Shown: positions 13,426 to 22,282 of the stretch, in pieces
Layout: every line of letters starts with the position of its first letter
Position numbering within the stretch: position 1 is the first letter of the stretch
IMG/VR virus record: IMGVR_UViG_3300009024_000079
Location: 1 to 22,282 of that record
From: a virus
Reading direction: 5' to 3' (one strand)
Length of the DNA stretch: 22,282 nucleotides
Program-made: the position numbers and the translations under genes
Notes under the pieces: generated by a model
Seen by the model: the letters and a program-made list of their open reading frames with translations, nothing else
The model's database searches: none
What the model was told of the DNA's origin: nothing

Positions 13426-13428
13426 TAA

Positions 13429-14154
13429 CTAGATCTCTAGGACACTTGATTTGGCAAAAACAATTTCTGGCCAGTACTTACGTGGGTATGTTCTTGTTTG
13501 AATTGAAACAGAAACTCTTGTATATCCGACGTTCGGTATAGGCATTGAGAAAAAGTTTCCAGATACAGTTGCCTGGTATATATAACTTCCTACACCCTCG
13601 TTTACACCTACCTGAGTAACCCCAGTACCCCAAGCAACGTAGACGTCAAAGTCTTGTAGCGTGGAATTAGCTGGCACGTCCCATGTTGCAGACAATGTTC
13701 CATTTGCTGCTTGAACAAATATACCTTCATCATCTACAGATGCCCTGGATACTGGCGATAGCACATGCTGTGGTGACCAGTGTGAAAGCCTGTTTCTGTC
13801 TTCAGAGACGATTCTGTACCTTACAATGTAGTTGCCATAAGTTGCAGTTACCTCACCGCCAGAAACATAGGTGCTTGAGGTTGATGGCCCCAATATTTGA
13901 AATGTATTAGTGGTAGGTGTTGCATATACGATAACGTTAGTTGCATTAAAGATTACTGGGTCTATACCAGATATTTCTATGGCGTCCCCCGCAGACAATC
14001 CGTGATTCTGTGAAGATGTGTATTCATAAACTCTAGCACCAGTTTCAAGATTTGGCTTGCTAACTGCAGCTGTCAGGGAGAAGGAGCTGCCAGTTGGAAC
14101 GGTCACTGGTGGCAAAGTTCCCTTTGCTATCCTGACCTTTTTAATAGTTGCCAT
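13429..14154 (-). CDS. Minor tail protein with fibronectin III-like part
   Basis: 241 residues. The N-terminal third includes a strand-rich segment ending in HGLSAGDAIEISGIDP, a motif common in phage tail proteins. From about 112 on there is a fibronectin type III-like stretch (YIVRYRIVSEDRNRLSHWSPQH, then SATWDVPANSTLQDFDVYVAW). The last 40 residues are also strand-rich (VSVSIQTRTYP). No enzyme motif. The ATG overlaps the previous stop (TAATG). It is part of the virion tail tip; a role in host contact is inferred from Fn3-like domains in other phage tails. Confidence 0.75.
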   Translation of the reverse strand: MATIKKVRIAKGTLPPVTVPTGSSFSLTAAVSKPNLETGARVYEYTSSQNHGLSAGDAIEISGIDPVIFNATNVIVYATPTTNTFQILGPSTSSTYVSGGEVTATYGNYIVRYRIVSEDRNRLSHWSPQHVLSPVSRASVDDEGIFVQAANGTLSATWDVPANSTLQDFDVYVAWGTGVTQVGVNEGVGSYIYQATVSGNFFSMPIPNVGYTRVSVSIQTRTYPRKYWPEIVFAKSSVLEI

Positions 14155-15281
14155 TATAGAACATCCATTGCAAATCTAAACTCTACTAAGTTGGCAGTAT
14201 TTGACTCTTTTACAATCGGTAGTGCGTTTGAAGTCTTTACCACCGAATATCCTGTAAGACCATATAGGGCATTTACGGTGTTTGTGTTCTCAAACCTTGC
14301 GGCATCGATTGCTACATAAAAGTTTGGATCTGGATCTCCTACGGAATCAAGCACCGAAACATATACCTTTATGATGGATATTGACCCCCAGCTAAACTCA
14401 GCACTTTTTACTAAATCTTGTAGGGTTGAGTTCTTTACGATGTAGCGATTGCTTGTGAGGTCACTAGCAAAAAGCTCTGACTGCAACATTGCATACTGCC
14501 TTGCCTCAGTATTGGCATCTTCAGAAGTAAACTCCAAGATCACACGAACGGTATCTGGTGTTGCTGTATTGTTAAGCTTGTTCATTACAGAGAACGCTAG
14601 CCTTATCTCATCGTTGGCTGAGTTCTTATCTAGATTAATTGAAGTGCCTGTAAGGTGAATGTGTGGGGTGTTTACTGCTGGCACCAGCTCGTCTCCAACC
14701 TTGGAGATCTCGGACATGTCTCCCCGAATAACAACCATGTTGTTGAGGAACCGACATCTCTCATTCCTACTTATTCTAGAAGCGTTGTTCTCAAATAAAG
14801 AATTGTCAGCATTGACGAAGAAGGCAACGCTACCTCCATCGACGATCTCACCTTGGGTAGCTTCATCGTTATTGTCTAATGGCCTGTCAATAGTTGGGAT
14901 AGCTGTTGCTGATCCAAGGACGTGATACTCCCAATTCTCTGTTTGTGCAAATGAGTAAAGGACTCTACTATCATTAGCACCTGCCGATGGGTTTGCTCCT
15001 GCTGAATAGACTCCAACTTCTGTTATCTCGTAGCGCTCTTCGGTGGGCACCTCAGCAGTTAAAACAATCTCTGTAACTCCATTTTCGGTTACATACCCTC
15101 TTGAAACAATTGGTGCTCTAAACATTTCAAAGTCTAAAGACTTTTTTGCAGAGTAGTCTAGCCCACTTGCGGTTGATAGCTGAGCCGATGGACCACAGCC
15201 TGCGGCAATATAAGAGGCATAAGCTGGTGCTTGGCCGATCAAATATTTAGATAAAATGTTTTTTCCAGTTGTAGTAATCAT
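14154..15281 (-). CDS. Minor tail/baseplate-type structural protein
   Basis: 375 residues. The N-terminus (TTTGKNILSKYLIGQAPAYA) followed by a Gly/Ser loop and the strand EERYEITEVGVYSAG (about 80-94) resembles the opening domain of many tail-tip and fibre proteins that attach to the tail. The rest alternates strands and charged loops (RVILEFTSEDAN, IIKVYVSVLD, LVEFRFAMDVL). No catalytic motif or transmembrane helix is seen. AAGGA lies about six bases before the ATG. Structural role is inferred from position and this N-terminal pattern; a receptor-binding part is possible but not shown. Confidence 0.75.
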   Translation of the reverse strand: MITTTGKNILSKYLIGQAPAYASYIAAGCGPSAQLSTASGLDYSAKKSLDFEMFRAPIVSRGYVTENGVTEIVLTAEVPTEERYEITEVGVYSAGANPSAGANDSRVLYSFAQTENWEYHVLGSATAIPTIDRPLDNNDEATQGEIVDGGSVAFFVNADNSLFENNASRISRNERCRFLNNMVVIRGDMSEISKVGDELVPAVNTPHIHLTGTSINLDKNSANDEIRLAFSVMNKLNNTATPDTVRVILEFTSEDANTEARQYAMLQSELFASDLTSNRYIVKNSTLQDLVKSAEFSWGSISIIKVYVSVLDSVGDPDPNFYVAIDAARFENTNTVNALYGLTGYSVVKTSNALPIVKESNTANLVEFRFAMDVL

Positions 15282-15289
15282 ATTAGTCC

Positions 15290-15763
15290 TTAATATATTG
15301 TATCATTTAAAATATCTCCAGATGTCAGAATCTGAACTTCTACCCTCTCATCTGCGCCCATGTTGATTAGATTAATTATAAGATCTCCAGTCCCCTCTTC
15401 AATGTATACTACATTCTGGGTGTCGCCTTCTGGGATCTTGCTCTCAAGTTTGATTGGGAAGCTGTTGAAATAAGTAGTGCTTGGGTTCTGCAAGGATAGA
15501 AGATTTTGAGGAGAATACTGGATGGCTATTGCGGATAGATTTTTGATTGGCCTATAAGCAACTGTCTGGCCATTGACCATATTATGTCTTGCTATATTGA
15601 TTAGCTCTTGGCCAGCTACTGACTCAAAGAGCAAGTCTTCTATAATCCCAACATCTTCTACTCTGTCATTTACGAATAGGTCTGTGGTTGCTGCTTTTAT
15701 GCCTGAATTTGAAGATCCCAAAGATGAGACTGGTACTGGCATGTTTGGAGTTGATTGAATCAC
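15290..15763 (-). CDS. Small virion structural protein, unknown
   Basis: 157 residues from the GTG at 15763-15761, which has GAGG seven bases upstream and overlaps the hub stop (TAGTG). The N-terminus is Ser/Pro-rich (MIQSTPNMPVPVSSLGSSNSG); residues 25-75 look helical (DRVEDVGIIEDLLFESVAGQ, with a hyphen-free run split here), and the rest is beta-rich (VVYIEEGTGDLIINLINMG, VEVQILTSGDIL). It lies between the hub and another tail protein, so it is most likely a tail-tip component. No family is recognised. Confidence 0.75.
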   Translation of the reverse strand: MIQSTPNMPVPVSSLGSSNSGIKAATTDLFVNDRVEDVGIIEDLLFESVAGQELINIARHNMVNGQTVAYRPIKNLSAIAIQYSPQNLLSLQNPSTTYFNSFPIKLESKIPEGDTQNVVYIEEGTGDLIINLINMGADERVEVQILTSGDILNDTIY

Positions 15764-18700
15764 TATAGTACCTCACTTAAGTATAGGGTCATTGACGTAG
15801 ACCCGTCAGCCCTGTCATAAGCTATATTATACACTACAAACCTTGAGCCTTCTGGTCCGACTATGCTAGTACCCTGGGCATCTTTGTAGTTTATGCTTAC
15901 TATATCACCTAGCTGAATTGCAGGGTTTGGGAATATTCTAACACCAACAGACTTTCTTGGCTTTGTGACCTTGCCTAGCATCCAAGACATTAGCTCAAAT
16001 GCGTCGTCCTCAGACTGAACATATTTGGCGTCTAGAGAAAACTCTCTATTGCCATATGTAAGCCTGCTTAATTTTATGTCCTGATAATACTCCTTTGCCT
16101 TTTGGGGTGAGTCTACCAATGGGTCTGCAACAAATTCGTACTCGGAAAAGTCGCTCTTCCTAGAGAAGTAATCGTTTACTGTTAGGTCAGTTGAGGATGA
16201 CTGAGTTATCGTTACGCCGTGAATTGCAAGGTTTGCTCCATCTTCATTAAGAATTAGTGCGGAATCTGTGGCATTAAATACCAAGAACTCTGCCCCATAG
16301 GCACCGCCCATAAAGCCAGAAACTACCAAGTTTTTGACCTTAGAAACATTGTGAACAAGCTTAGAGTATAGAGCTGGATATGCTCTATCATACTTGATGT
16401 TATAGTATGAAGCCTCTCTGAATATAGTTCCAAACTCATCGTAGTATATGTTATACTTTGGAGGCTCAGATGCGCTAATACCGCCGAGGTAGGCCGACTG
16501 CACGAAGCCGCTAATGGCATACTTCTTCAAGGAGTCGCTAGCAGTAATCTGTTTGCCAAAGACTGATTTTACTGGCGTGTCCAACACAAAAGAAGTGTTT
16601 TGAGAATAGTTTGTTCCTAGTGCATATATGTTCTCAAACATGCACCTAGCGGCTCCCCTTACAAACAATGCCATATTGTTATAAACTGGAAGTGGATCTG
16701 TGTCATCAACGACGGCAATTACTCTATTGTTTATGTATAAATAAAATCTTCTAGTGCTTCCGATATTTTCGTATTCTACCGCCAGGTCATATACAGTAGT
16801 TACTTCATCGTCTACACGTCTACTTAGACCAACCATGGTTCCATCGTCTGTAATTATGCCAGCTGAGTTTTGACCCCAAAGTTTTACTGGAACTGCTGCC
16901 TCGTCTTTAAGCAGAGTCCACGCGGTTGTGTCCGAGCCAGCAAAGGTAACCTTGTAGTATCCATTTTCCGAGCTATTGGATTGTGCCGAAAGAAGAAGCC
17001 TATCTCCAACCTGCAATTGATTTCCTAACCATGAGATAGCTCCATTTGAAGATGACCTTAGAACATTTGATGATAGGGTTCCATCTAGATTTGAATCTAT
17101 TAGGTAGTCATAGGATTCGTTTTTTGCTAGCTTATAAAAGATAACATTGTCAACATCGTAGTTCTGATCTGTTAAGGCTGCTATCTCAAAGAAATATCCG
17201 TTGTTGGTGGTTGGGTTTAAGAGCACTCCGAGTCCTCCAGAAGAGGCACCTATAGTTATGCTCTTTTCTGGAGAAGATCCTTCTACGGTATAGTATGTCG
17301 AACTACCAGACGGACTCTGAATTCTATTTGTATCATTAAGTATCTTGCCGACTATCCTGAGTCTAGTTCCAAAGTGGCTGTAGCTTTCTCCAAGATCTTT
17401 TGGAATGTAAGATATAAAGTCTGTGGAAGTTTCGCTGCTCAGGAATGGCTTTCCAGTTATAACCAACGCTGAGGCTTGTACTGTAGCAGAGGATGTTGAC
17501 AATATCTTTGCCTGCTCACCTTCTGGCTGATTATCTAAGGCTAGGTAGTTTTTTATTAGACTAGTTGCTGAAGTTCTCTTGGCTTCAGTATTGCTCAGCT
17601 TTCCAGAACTAGTAGACAATCCAACTGGGCCTGCAACTAATGACATGTCTGCTATTGGTGAGGAGTCAGAGAATAGGTACTTTGAGTTCATTGAGCATCC
17701 ATACATATTGCTTGAGTTTGTCCAGTATGGATCTACCCCAGCATAGTGCTCCACAATCTCTGTACCGAATTGTCCACGACCGTGTTTGGACACTGCTCCA
17801 TTTGAAAGCCTAGTGACTCCGTTAATGACTTCATAGTTAGGCTCAGAGTAGATCCTGATTAGTCCAGTTGGATATATTTTGCCATTAAAAGGTATTTGAG
17901 AAAAATACTTTTCGTACTCTTGCGAGCTACTTATCCAAACGTTTGGACCGCCGTTGGCTACTGACAGACCAGAGACTGTATACTGTACAGCGTCATACTT
18001 TATGATTTCTCCGTTTGCATAGAAGTAGCCCTTATATCTCGATATATAGTAAACGCCCTCTCCAAGATCAACGGTATTGTTTATTAGCTGATTGCCGACT
18101 ACAGTTGGTACATTGCTAGAAAGAGTAGAGTTAATAGGTATTGCAGCCAGTGCATCCTGAGTAGTATCCGATGAGCCATTACGTGTTTTTAATACTGGTA
18201 TCGAAGCACCCTCCCAAAGTATAACTGGTCGATAAATCCAAGACTTATACCTGTCAGTGCTTCCTGCTTGCTCGGTTCCAGAGTACTGTCGCTGTATGTA
18301 TCTGGTAGAATATACAACCTTGCCATTGTTATAGACAAGGTTTTCCTGAGAGCTTATCTCTGCTATATTTGCTAACACCTCTGAAGTCTTAGCGTTTTGA
18401 TATGCACCATCTTTTGAAAAGTCTTTTGAACCATAAAGAACAATGTCGGTAGCTCGATCTTCTTCCGACGGCATTATGTAATTTTTACTCATAACAATAA
18501 AGTTGTTATACTCATCAAAGAACATTGCATATTGGGTTGAGACTGCAAGGTCGCTTAAAACTTCTGCTACCGTTCGGTTTGGCTCTACGTAGAAGTATGG
18601 AATGATAGGGTCAGTATCCGAAGCCAGCCTGACAAAAGAGTAATTAGAAAAGCCAATATTATCTAGCAATGTCGATATTGCATAGCTAAGAGATACGCTA

Positions 18701-20289
18701 GTTATTAGTAGCTCTGGTGCTGTGATTGACTCAAAGTAGAAGAACATGTCTCTCAACTCTAAGGAAACAGACCTGACAGAGTTTTCATATTCTGGGAACC
18801 CGTCAAAGTACATTGTCTTAATTGGCACATAGTAGTCATATGAGTCTACGTCTTTTATAATCTCATGGAACTTTACCTGTAAATTTTGAGATGTATGTGC
18901 TGCGATTATGCTGTTTGTGTTTGTAGAAATAAATGCATTGTCGTAGTCAAAGATGTCTAGTGTGCCAGTGGCTGCTAGAAGTTGTCCGACTGGCATTCCG
19001 CTTACACCAAGATCGGAGGCTGTTCTATTTACAGAGTAAGACGAAACCCTGTCTGATATATTTGCTGCAAGCCTTGGAGACATTTCTATTAGGTCAAACG
19101 TTGCGTCTTGCTTGTTCATGGTTTCAACAACCACTTTGATACCCTGGAGATATTGAAACTCTCGATACTTAATCTTGTTGTCTACATTTTGAAGAAATTG
19201 TGGCGGGTCTACAAATTCTGTTACATACGGTGTCCTATTGTCTACAGACTCATCTGATAGGATCCAGCCATATGATGGCTCGAACGATTGGTATTCTGCT
19301 CCATCCCAGACGTAGTAGGTTCCGTTATCTAGGTCAGATGTCTTAATTAGATAGGCGGCACCTATAAAGTTGTTATCTGGCAAAAGACCAACAGAGGTAA
19401 TAGTGTTTGCAAAGTAAAAGTTATTCTTAAACTCTTCTGGTACCTGTAGGCCATAGGCAATCTCCACATACCCGTCTTCACCAACAACTGGTTGGCCGTT
19501 TAGCCTTACAGAGTTCTCGTCAAACCTGATTGCGTCATTCCAAACACCGTCTTCCAGGTATTGAACTGCCCACCTCAGAGGTGTGGTTTTATTTTCTTCT
19601 CCAAATAGTGGGTCGTCAAAGTTTTGATAGCTATTTGAGAATGGGCCTAGGTCAACAGTGCCGACATTGGTCTGCATCTTTACAACAATTCTGTTTGCTG
19701 GAACCTGGCTTTTATAAACTACATATGGTGAAGCATCGTCTATATAGTGATTTCCGTTTACGGTTGTTGATGCTATACCCCGCTCTACAGATATTCCAGA
19801 TTCGTCAACCTCTGTCCTGTAAGATGTCCAGTACTTAAACTTGTCCTCTTTGTGTGACATGTAGTACCTTGGCCTAGAAGACATGCTTTGGTTAACGTGG
19901 TGAGTAAACTTGTCATTAAAGTACCTGACCTTATTGATTCCAGACCTTGGCCTAAATCTTCCTAGACAGTCTTCTAGTGAGTACAGCAGCTGTTCTTTTT
20001 CTTTTGCCGAAGCAAATACAATAGGAATATCTGAATCATCAAATCCTCCGTCGACAGAGATGTCGGAGTATGTAGCGTCTGTGTAGTAGTTGCCTGCGTC
20101 ATTAAGGTCAAAGGATGATGCTGGATTGCGATAAATAGAGCCAACATCGCTTGTTGGCCTGTACCTATAATTACCAATACGATCTATATTGGTAGCAACA
20201 TTCATGTTCCATTCCAAGACAACTAAAGACTGATTAGTTATAGTGGAAGATGTCTCTAGGTGTTCTTTAAGAATGTCGTTCTCAAACAT
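15763..20289 (-). CDS. Large tail hub/minor tail protein with ConA/LamG-like insert
   Basis: 1508 residues, the third gene of the visible tail module after the tape measure and a Dit-like protein, the usual place of the tail-associated hub (Tal). The region about 400-480 contains RVSSYSVNRTASDLG and GTLDIFDYDNAF, and the C-terminus (about 1440-1508, with RIFPNPAIQLGDIVSINYK) resembles hub barrel domains. Residues about 960-1225 have a jelly-roll feel (SHFGTRLRIVGKI, YFFEIAALTDQN, RRFYLYINNRVIAVVDD, MALFVRGAARCMFENIYALG), typical of concanavalin/LamG-like sugar-binding folds. It probably forms the tail tip and may bind host glycans. AGAAGAGG precedes the ATG. No peptidase or hydrolase motif was found. 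Confidence 0.82.
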   Translation of the reverse strand: MFENDILKEHLETSSTITNQSLVVLEWNMNVATNIDRIGNYRYRPTSDVGSIYRNPASSFDLNDAGNYYTDATYSDISVDGGFDDSDIPIVFASAKEKEQLLYSLEDCLGRFRPRSGINKVRYFNDKFTHHVNQSMSSRPRYYMSHKEDKFKYWTSYRTEVDESGISVERGIASTTVNGNHYIDDASPYVVYKSQVPANRIVVKMQTNVGTVDLGPFSNSYQNFDDPLFGEENKTTPLRWAVQYLEDGVWNDAIRFDENSVRLNGQPVVGEDGYVEIAYGLQVPEEFKNNFYFANTITSVGLLPDNNFIGAAYLIKTSDLDNGTYYVWDGAEYQSFEPSYGWILSDESVDNRTPYVTEFVDPPQFLQNVDNKIKYREFQYLQGIKVVVETMNKQDATFDLIEMSPRLAANISDRVSSYSVNRTASDLGVSGMPVGQLLAATGTLDIFDYDNAFISTNTNSIIAAHTSQNLQVKFHEIIKDVDSYDYYVPIKTMYFDGFPEYENSVRSVSLELRDMFFYFESITAPELLITSVSLSYAISTLLDNIGFSNYSFVRLASDTDPIIPYFYVEPNRTVAEVLSDLAVSTQYAMFFDEYNNFIVMSKNYIMPSEEDRATDIVLYGSKDFSKDGAYQNAKTSEVLANIAEISSQENLVYNNGKVVYSTRYIQRQYSGTEQAGSTDRYKSWIYRPVILWEGASIPVLKTRNGSSDTTQDALAAIPINSTLSSNVPTVVGNQLINNTVDLGEGVYYISRYKGYFYANGEIIKYDAVQYTVSGLSVANGGPNVWISSSQEYEKYFSQIPFNGKIYPTGLIRIYSEPNYEVINGVTRLSNGAVSKHGRGQFGTEIVEHYAGVDPYWTNSSNMYGCSMNSKYLFSDSSPIADMSLVAGPVGLSTSSGKLSNTEAKRTSATSLIKNYLALDNQPEGEQAKILSTSSATVQASALVITGKPFLSSETSTDFISYIPKDLGESYSHFGTRLRIVGKILNDTNRIQSPSGSSTYYTVEGSSPEKSITIGASSGGLGVLLNPTTNNGYFFEIAALTDQNYDVDNVIFYKLAKNESYDYLIDSNLDGTLSSNVLRSSSNGAISWLGNQLQVGDRLLLSAQSNSSENGYYKVTFAGSDTTAWTLLKDEAAVPVKLWGQNSAGIITDDGTMVGLSRRVDDEVTTVYDLAVEYENIGSTRRFYLYINNRVIAVVDDTDPLPVYNNMALFVRGAARCMFENIYALGTNYSQNTSFVLDTPVKSVFGKQITASDSLKKYAISGFVQSAYLGGISASEPPKYNIYYDEFGTIFREASYYNIKYDRAYPALYSKLVHNVSKVKNLVVSGFMGGAYGAEFLVFNATDSALILNEDGANLAIHGVTITQSSSTDLTVNDYFSRKSDFSEYEFVADPLVDSPQKAKEYYQDIKLSRLTYGNREFSLDAKYVQSEDDAFELMSWMLGKVTKPRKSVGVRIFPNPAIQLGDIVSINYKDAQGTSIVGPEGSRFVVYNIAYDRADGSTSMTLYLSEVL

Positions 20290-20290
20290 A

Positions 20291-20944
20291 CTAAACCTCT
20301 TCTAGCGTTACAGATATGTTCCAGAAGTCAAAGTTATTTGCACCACGCTTTTCTACGGAGTAGGTAAAGTCAGAAAAGAACATCTCAACTATCTGATTAT
20401 ACTGCCCTAGGTGTGCGTATGCCGAATCATCATCTCCAAAGGATGAATACTTATCATATGCAAGGTATACCCAGAATGATCCGGAATGATTTTCATACCA
20501 GTTAAGTATCTCTACACCACCAGCACCGCCATCTGTAGTGTACTCAAACTGATTGTTGCCATACATGTCTGACCTTCCAGCTGTAGCGGCGGGGTCTTGG
20601 GATGACTCTATGGCAAAATCTGGTCTAAGGGCATATGATCTAGATGGTAGCATATCCCACGATGTAGAAATAGAAAGTTTATCGGCAACGTGAAAAGATC
20701 TCATTCTTCCATTAATCATTCTTTCACGATTCTCTATACGCTCTATGTCAAAGCTGATTGGGCCACGGTTGTCATCTGATAGGATTATAAAATCGTCGCT
20801 CAGAGTGCCCGAATAGTCTGCACCCACTTCGTATCCCTGTGGTAGGTAAAGCCCGCCCTCTAAGGTTCCTGGGTTGTTTGCCCAAAGCATTGCCTGTGGC
20901 CTAGCATACTTAGTACGCCCAGCCATGTAGTCTGATGTTGCCAT
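20291..20944 (-). CDS. Probable distal tail protein (Dit-like)
   Basis: 217 residues. It lies between the tape measure and hub genes, the place of Dit in siphovirus tail modules. Features are mostly beta-type: ISFDIERIENRERMINGRMR (about 63-82), LSISTSWDMLPS, SGSFWVYLAYDK, VEMFFSDFTYSVEKRG and a C-terminal NISVTLEEV. The region GRMRSFHVADKLSISTSWDML fits the strand pairs of tail ring proteins. No signal peptide or catalytic motif. The ATG overlaps the tape measure stop and AGG lies five bases upstream. The Dit name is based on order; another tail-tube or adaptor protein is possible. Confidence 0.7.
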   Translation of the reverse strand: MATSDYMAGRTKYARPQAMLWANNPGTLEGGLYLPQGYEVGADYSGTLSDDFIILSDDNRGPISFDIERIENRERMINGRMRSFHVADKLSISTSWDMLPSRSYALRPDFAIESSQDPAATAGRSDMYGNNQFEYTTDGGAGGVEILNWYENHSGSFWVYLAYDKYSSFGDDDSAYAHLGQYNQIVEMFFSDFTYSVEKRGANNFDFWNISVTLEEV

Positions 20945-22281
20945 TAGAACCTATTACTCCTAATCCTCTGTGAGTCGATCTGTTTAATTTGTGTCATAAC
21001 CGATCTTGCAATTTGATCTGGGTTTGCATCTGATTTTACATTTACGTTTACACTATAATTATACACTGATTCGCCAGAATATGTTCCAGAGTTTACAGCC
21101 TTCATTTTATCTAGTCCAAAGTTCTGTACTGCATACTTACGCATTACGAACTCTCCTGGAGTAAGCATTGCTGGAACTGTGTCTGTGCCCCTGGCAAATC
21201 CCCCAGCTGCAAAATATTTTGGAACCATTCCACCAGATGATAACGGTATTGAATACTTTTGACCTGGGTATATCAGGTTGGGGTTGCTACCAATAATAGA
21301 CTTATTGGCATTATAGATCTTCTTCCACTGTGAGGCAGAACCATAAAACTTTTTGGCAATTCCAGATAGCGTATCGCCACTCTTTACGGTATATGTTTTT
21401 GTAGTAGGCTCTGCAGCTTCTGGTGCTGGGGTCTGCGTAGGCGTTTCTGCTGGAGTTGGCTCAGTCGGTGTAACTGCTTCTGTAGTGTTGTCACTAAGTA
21501 TCTTATCTGCATCAACAGTGATAGAGGCAGATCCATCTTCACCTATAGTTAGGTCTACGCCTTCGATGGCATTAAATGCATCTATGAGTGACTGCTTATA
21601 TGCATCAGTTTTTGTTATAGCTGCATCTATGTTACCCTCAATAAGTGACCATGCTGTTGCACTCTTGCCAAGATAGTCTAGCTCTTCAATCCGAAGGTCT
21701 CTGGCTTCCTCTGCAATCGTAAGCAATCTTTGATTTGGTTCTATCCTTGACTCTTCAATTTCGGCAATGTTTTTGGTTAAAGTTTCAATTTCTGATTCTA
21801 TCTCTTTTTTGGTTAGAGTCTTTTCTATCTGCTTTCCAGTCTCCTCATCCCATACTTTGAATGTAATCTTTAGGCTTTCTAGTTCTGCCTTGCGAGCCTT
21901 CTCTAGGTTTGTTGACTGTGCATCTCTTGCTCTCTCAGCCCGAAGCTTTCTCTCTTCCCTCTGTGCCTTTGCTGCTGCTGCTAGGTCACCAGAAGCAAGA
22001 GCATCTGCTACATCTAGCTGTGCCCTTGATTGCTCGACTAGTGCCTGGTTTGACTCGTAGATACTGTCTAAAGCTTCCTGCCTTTGATCATACTTATCAT
22101 TTATCTTTGACTCTTCTTCAGAGATTAAAGATAGTCCGTACTGGTAGTCATCTAGAACTACCTGGTCTTTTGCAATTTCTTGCTGAGCTAGCTTAATTGC
22201 ATCTAATGTGTCCTGGTTATCTGCGGTAAACTGTAACTGTATTGCATTTTCCTGAGAACTAAAATAACCCTGAATCTTACT
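20944..22281 (-). CDS. Tape measure protein, C-terminal part with LysM domain (partial)
   Basis: The frame is open from the window edge, so the gene begins outside; 445 residues are visible. The TTG at 21726 is internal, because coding-like coiled coil continues upstream. Visible residues 1-190 are helical and charged ([38 protein letters not shown]). A Thr/Pro/Ala-rich linker (about 270-292) leads into a LysM domain (about 296-346; [18 protein letters not shown] ... [10 protein letters not shown]), then the usual tape measure end ([20 protein letters not shown]). The protein sets tail length and is released at infection; LysM would bind peptidoglycan and help local cell-wall engagement. Confidence 0.9.
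   Translation of the reverse strand, partial: SKIQGYFSSQENAIQLQFTADNQDTLDAIKLAQQEIAKDQVVLDDYQYGLSLISEEESKINDKYDQRQEALDSIYESNQALVEQSRAQLDVADALASGDLAAAAKAQREERKLRAERARDAQSTNLEKARKAELESLKITFKVWDEETGKQIEKTLTKKEIESEIETLTKNIAEIEESRIEPNQRLLTIAEEARDLRIEELDYLGKSATAWSLIEGNIDAAITKTDAYKQSLIDAFNAIEGVDLTIGEDGSASITVDADKILSDNTTEAVTPTEPTPAETPTQTPAPEAAEPTTKTYTVKSGDTLSGIAKKFYGSASQWKKIYNANKSIIGSNPNLIYPGQKYSIPLSSGGMVPKYFAAGGFARGTDTVPAMLTPGEFVMRKYAVQNFGLDKMKAVNSGTYSGESVYNYSVNVNVKSDANPDQIARSVMTQIKQIDSQRIRSNRF
21244..21396 (-). other. LysM peptidoglycan-binding domain within the tape measure
   Basis: About 51 residues with the LysM beta-alpha-alpha-beta pattern: [18 protein letters not shown], then [16 protein letters not shown], then [11 protein letters not shown]. 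It is flanked by a Thr/Pro linker upstream and the Gly-rich tape measure end downstream. Confidence 0.9.
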
Positions 22282-22282
22282 A

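Noticed and set aside
13407-13428. Rho-independent terminators in the short gaps
   Set aside because: I saw no GC-rich hairpin followed by a T-run in any of the small gaps (13407-13428, 9428-9451, 10642-10655, 8763-8773).
15818-15830. AGTGTATAAT repeated at about 15822 and 21050 as promoters ahead of the next genes
   Set aside because: Both copies are inside coding sequence 60-110 bases before the next start, lack TG at the extended position, and could be chance; not strong enough to annotate.
21724-21726. TTG start at 21726 for a separate 260-residue gene
   Set aside because: The frame is open upstream to the window edge with coding-like coiled coil, so this is an internal codon of the tape measure gene.

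Overview
The window is part of a double-stranded DNA tailed phage genome (Caudoviricetes). Every supported gene lies on the minus strand, so transcription runs from position 22282 down to 1. G+C is roughly 40-45% by eye. Genes are packed with overlaps or gaps of at most about 25 bases. I see no RNA gene, insertion sequence, CRISPR array, integrase or attachment site, and no non-coding stretch above 300 bases. The order tape measure, Dit-like, hub/Tal-like with no sheath gene visible suggests a siphovirus. The host is probably bacterial. An actinobacterial host is a tentative inference from the replication gene set (PHP-type DnaE polymerase, RecA-like recombinase, Cas4-like nuclease) and from start codons sitting very close to -10-like motifs.

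Region A (22281-12960) is the end of the tail module: the C-terminal part of the tape measure protein with a LysM domain, a probable distal tail protein, a 1508-residue hub/minor tail protein with a concanavalin/LamG-like insert, and four smaller structural proteins.

Region B (12950-9452) holds a MerR-like DNA-binding protein, two small unknown proteins, a DnaB-type helicase, a small unknown protein that overlaps the next gene by 88 bases, and a DnaG-type primase. Region C (9427-4490) holds a gp32-like zinc single-strand DNA-binding protein, a C-family (DnaE/PHP) DNA polymerase and a RecA-like recombinase with a deviant Walker A. Region D (4497-1492) is a nuclease cluster: a zinc-ribbon protein, a PD-(D/E)XK resolvase-like protein, a DnaQ-like 3'-5' exonuclease, a helical unknown, a Cas4-like Fe-S nuclease, a double zinc-ribbon protein and a RuvC-like resolvase.

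Region E (1488-1) has two 51-codon genes (an HTH protein and a zinc-ribbon protein), a small basic protein, the probable small terminase and the 5' end of the large terminase, which runs off the window. The phage thus carries much of a replisome (helicase, primase, SSB, polymerase, exonuclease) plus recombination and junction-resolution functions, placed between tail and packaging genes. No sliding clamp or clamp loader is visible, so these may come from the host or lie outside the window. The octamer GGTATAAT occurs three times by eye, each time within 3-10 bases of a start codon, and may mark internal, near-leaderless promoters.
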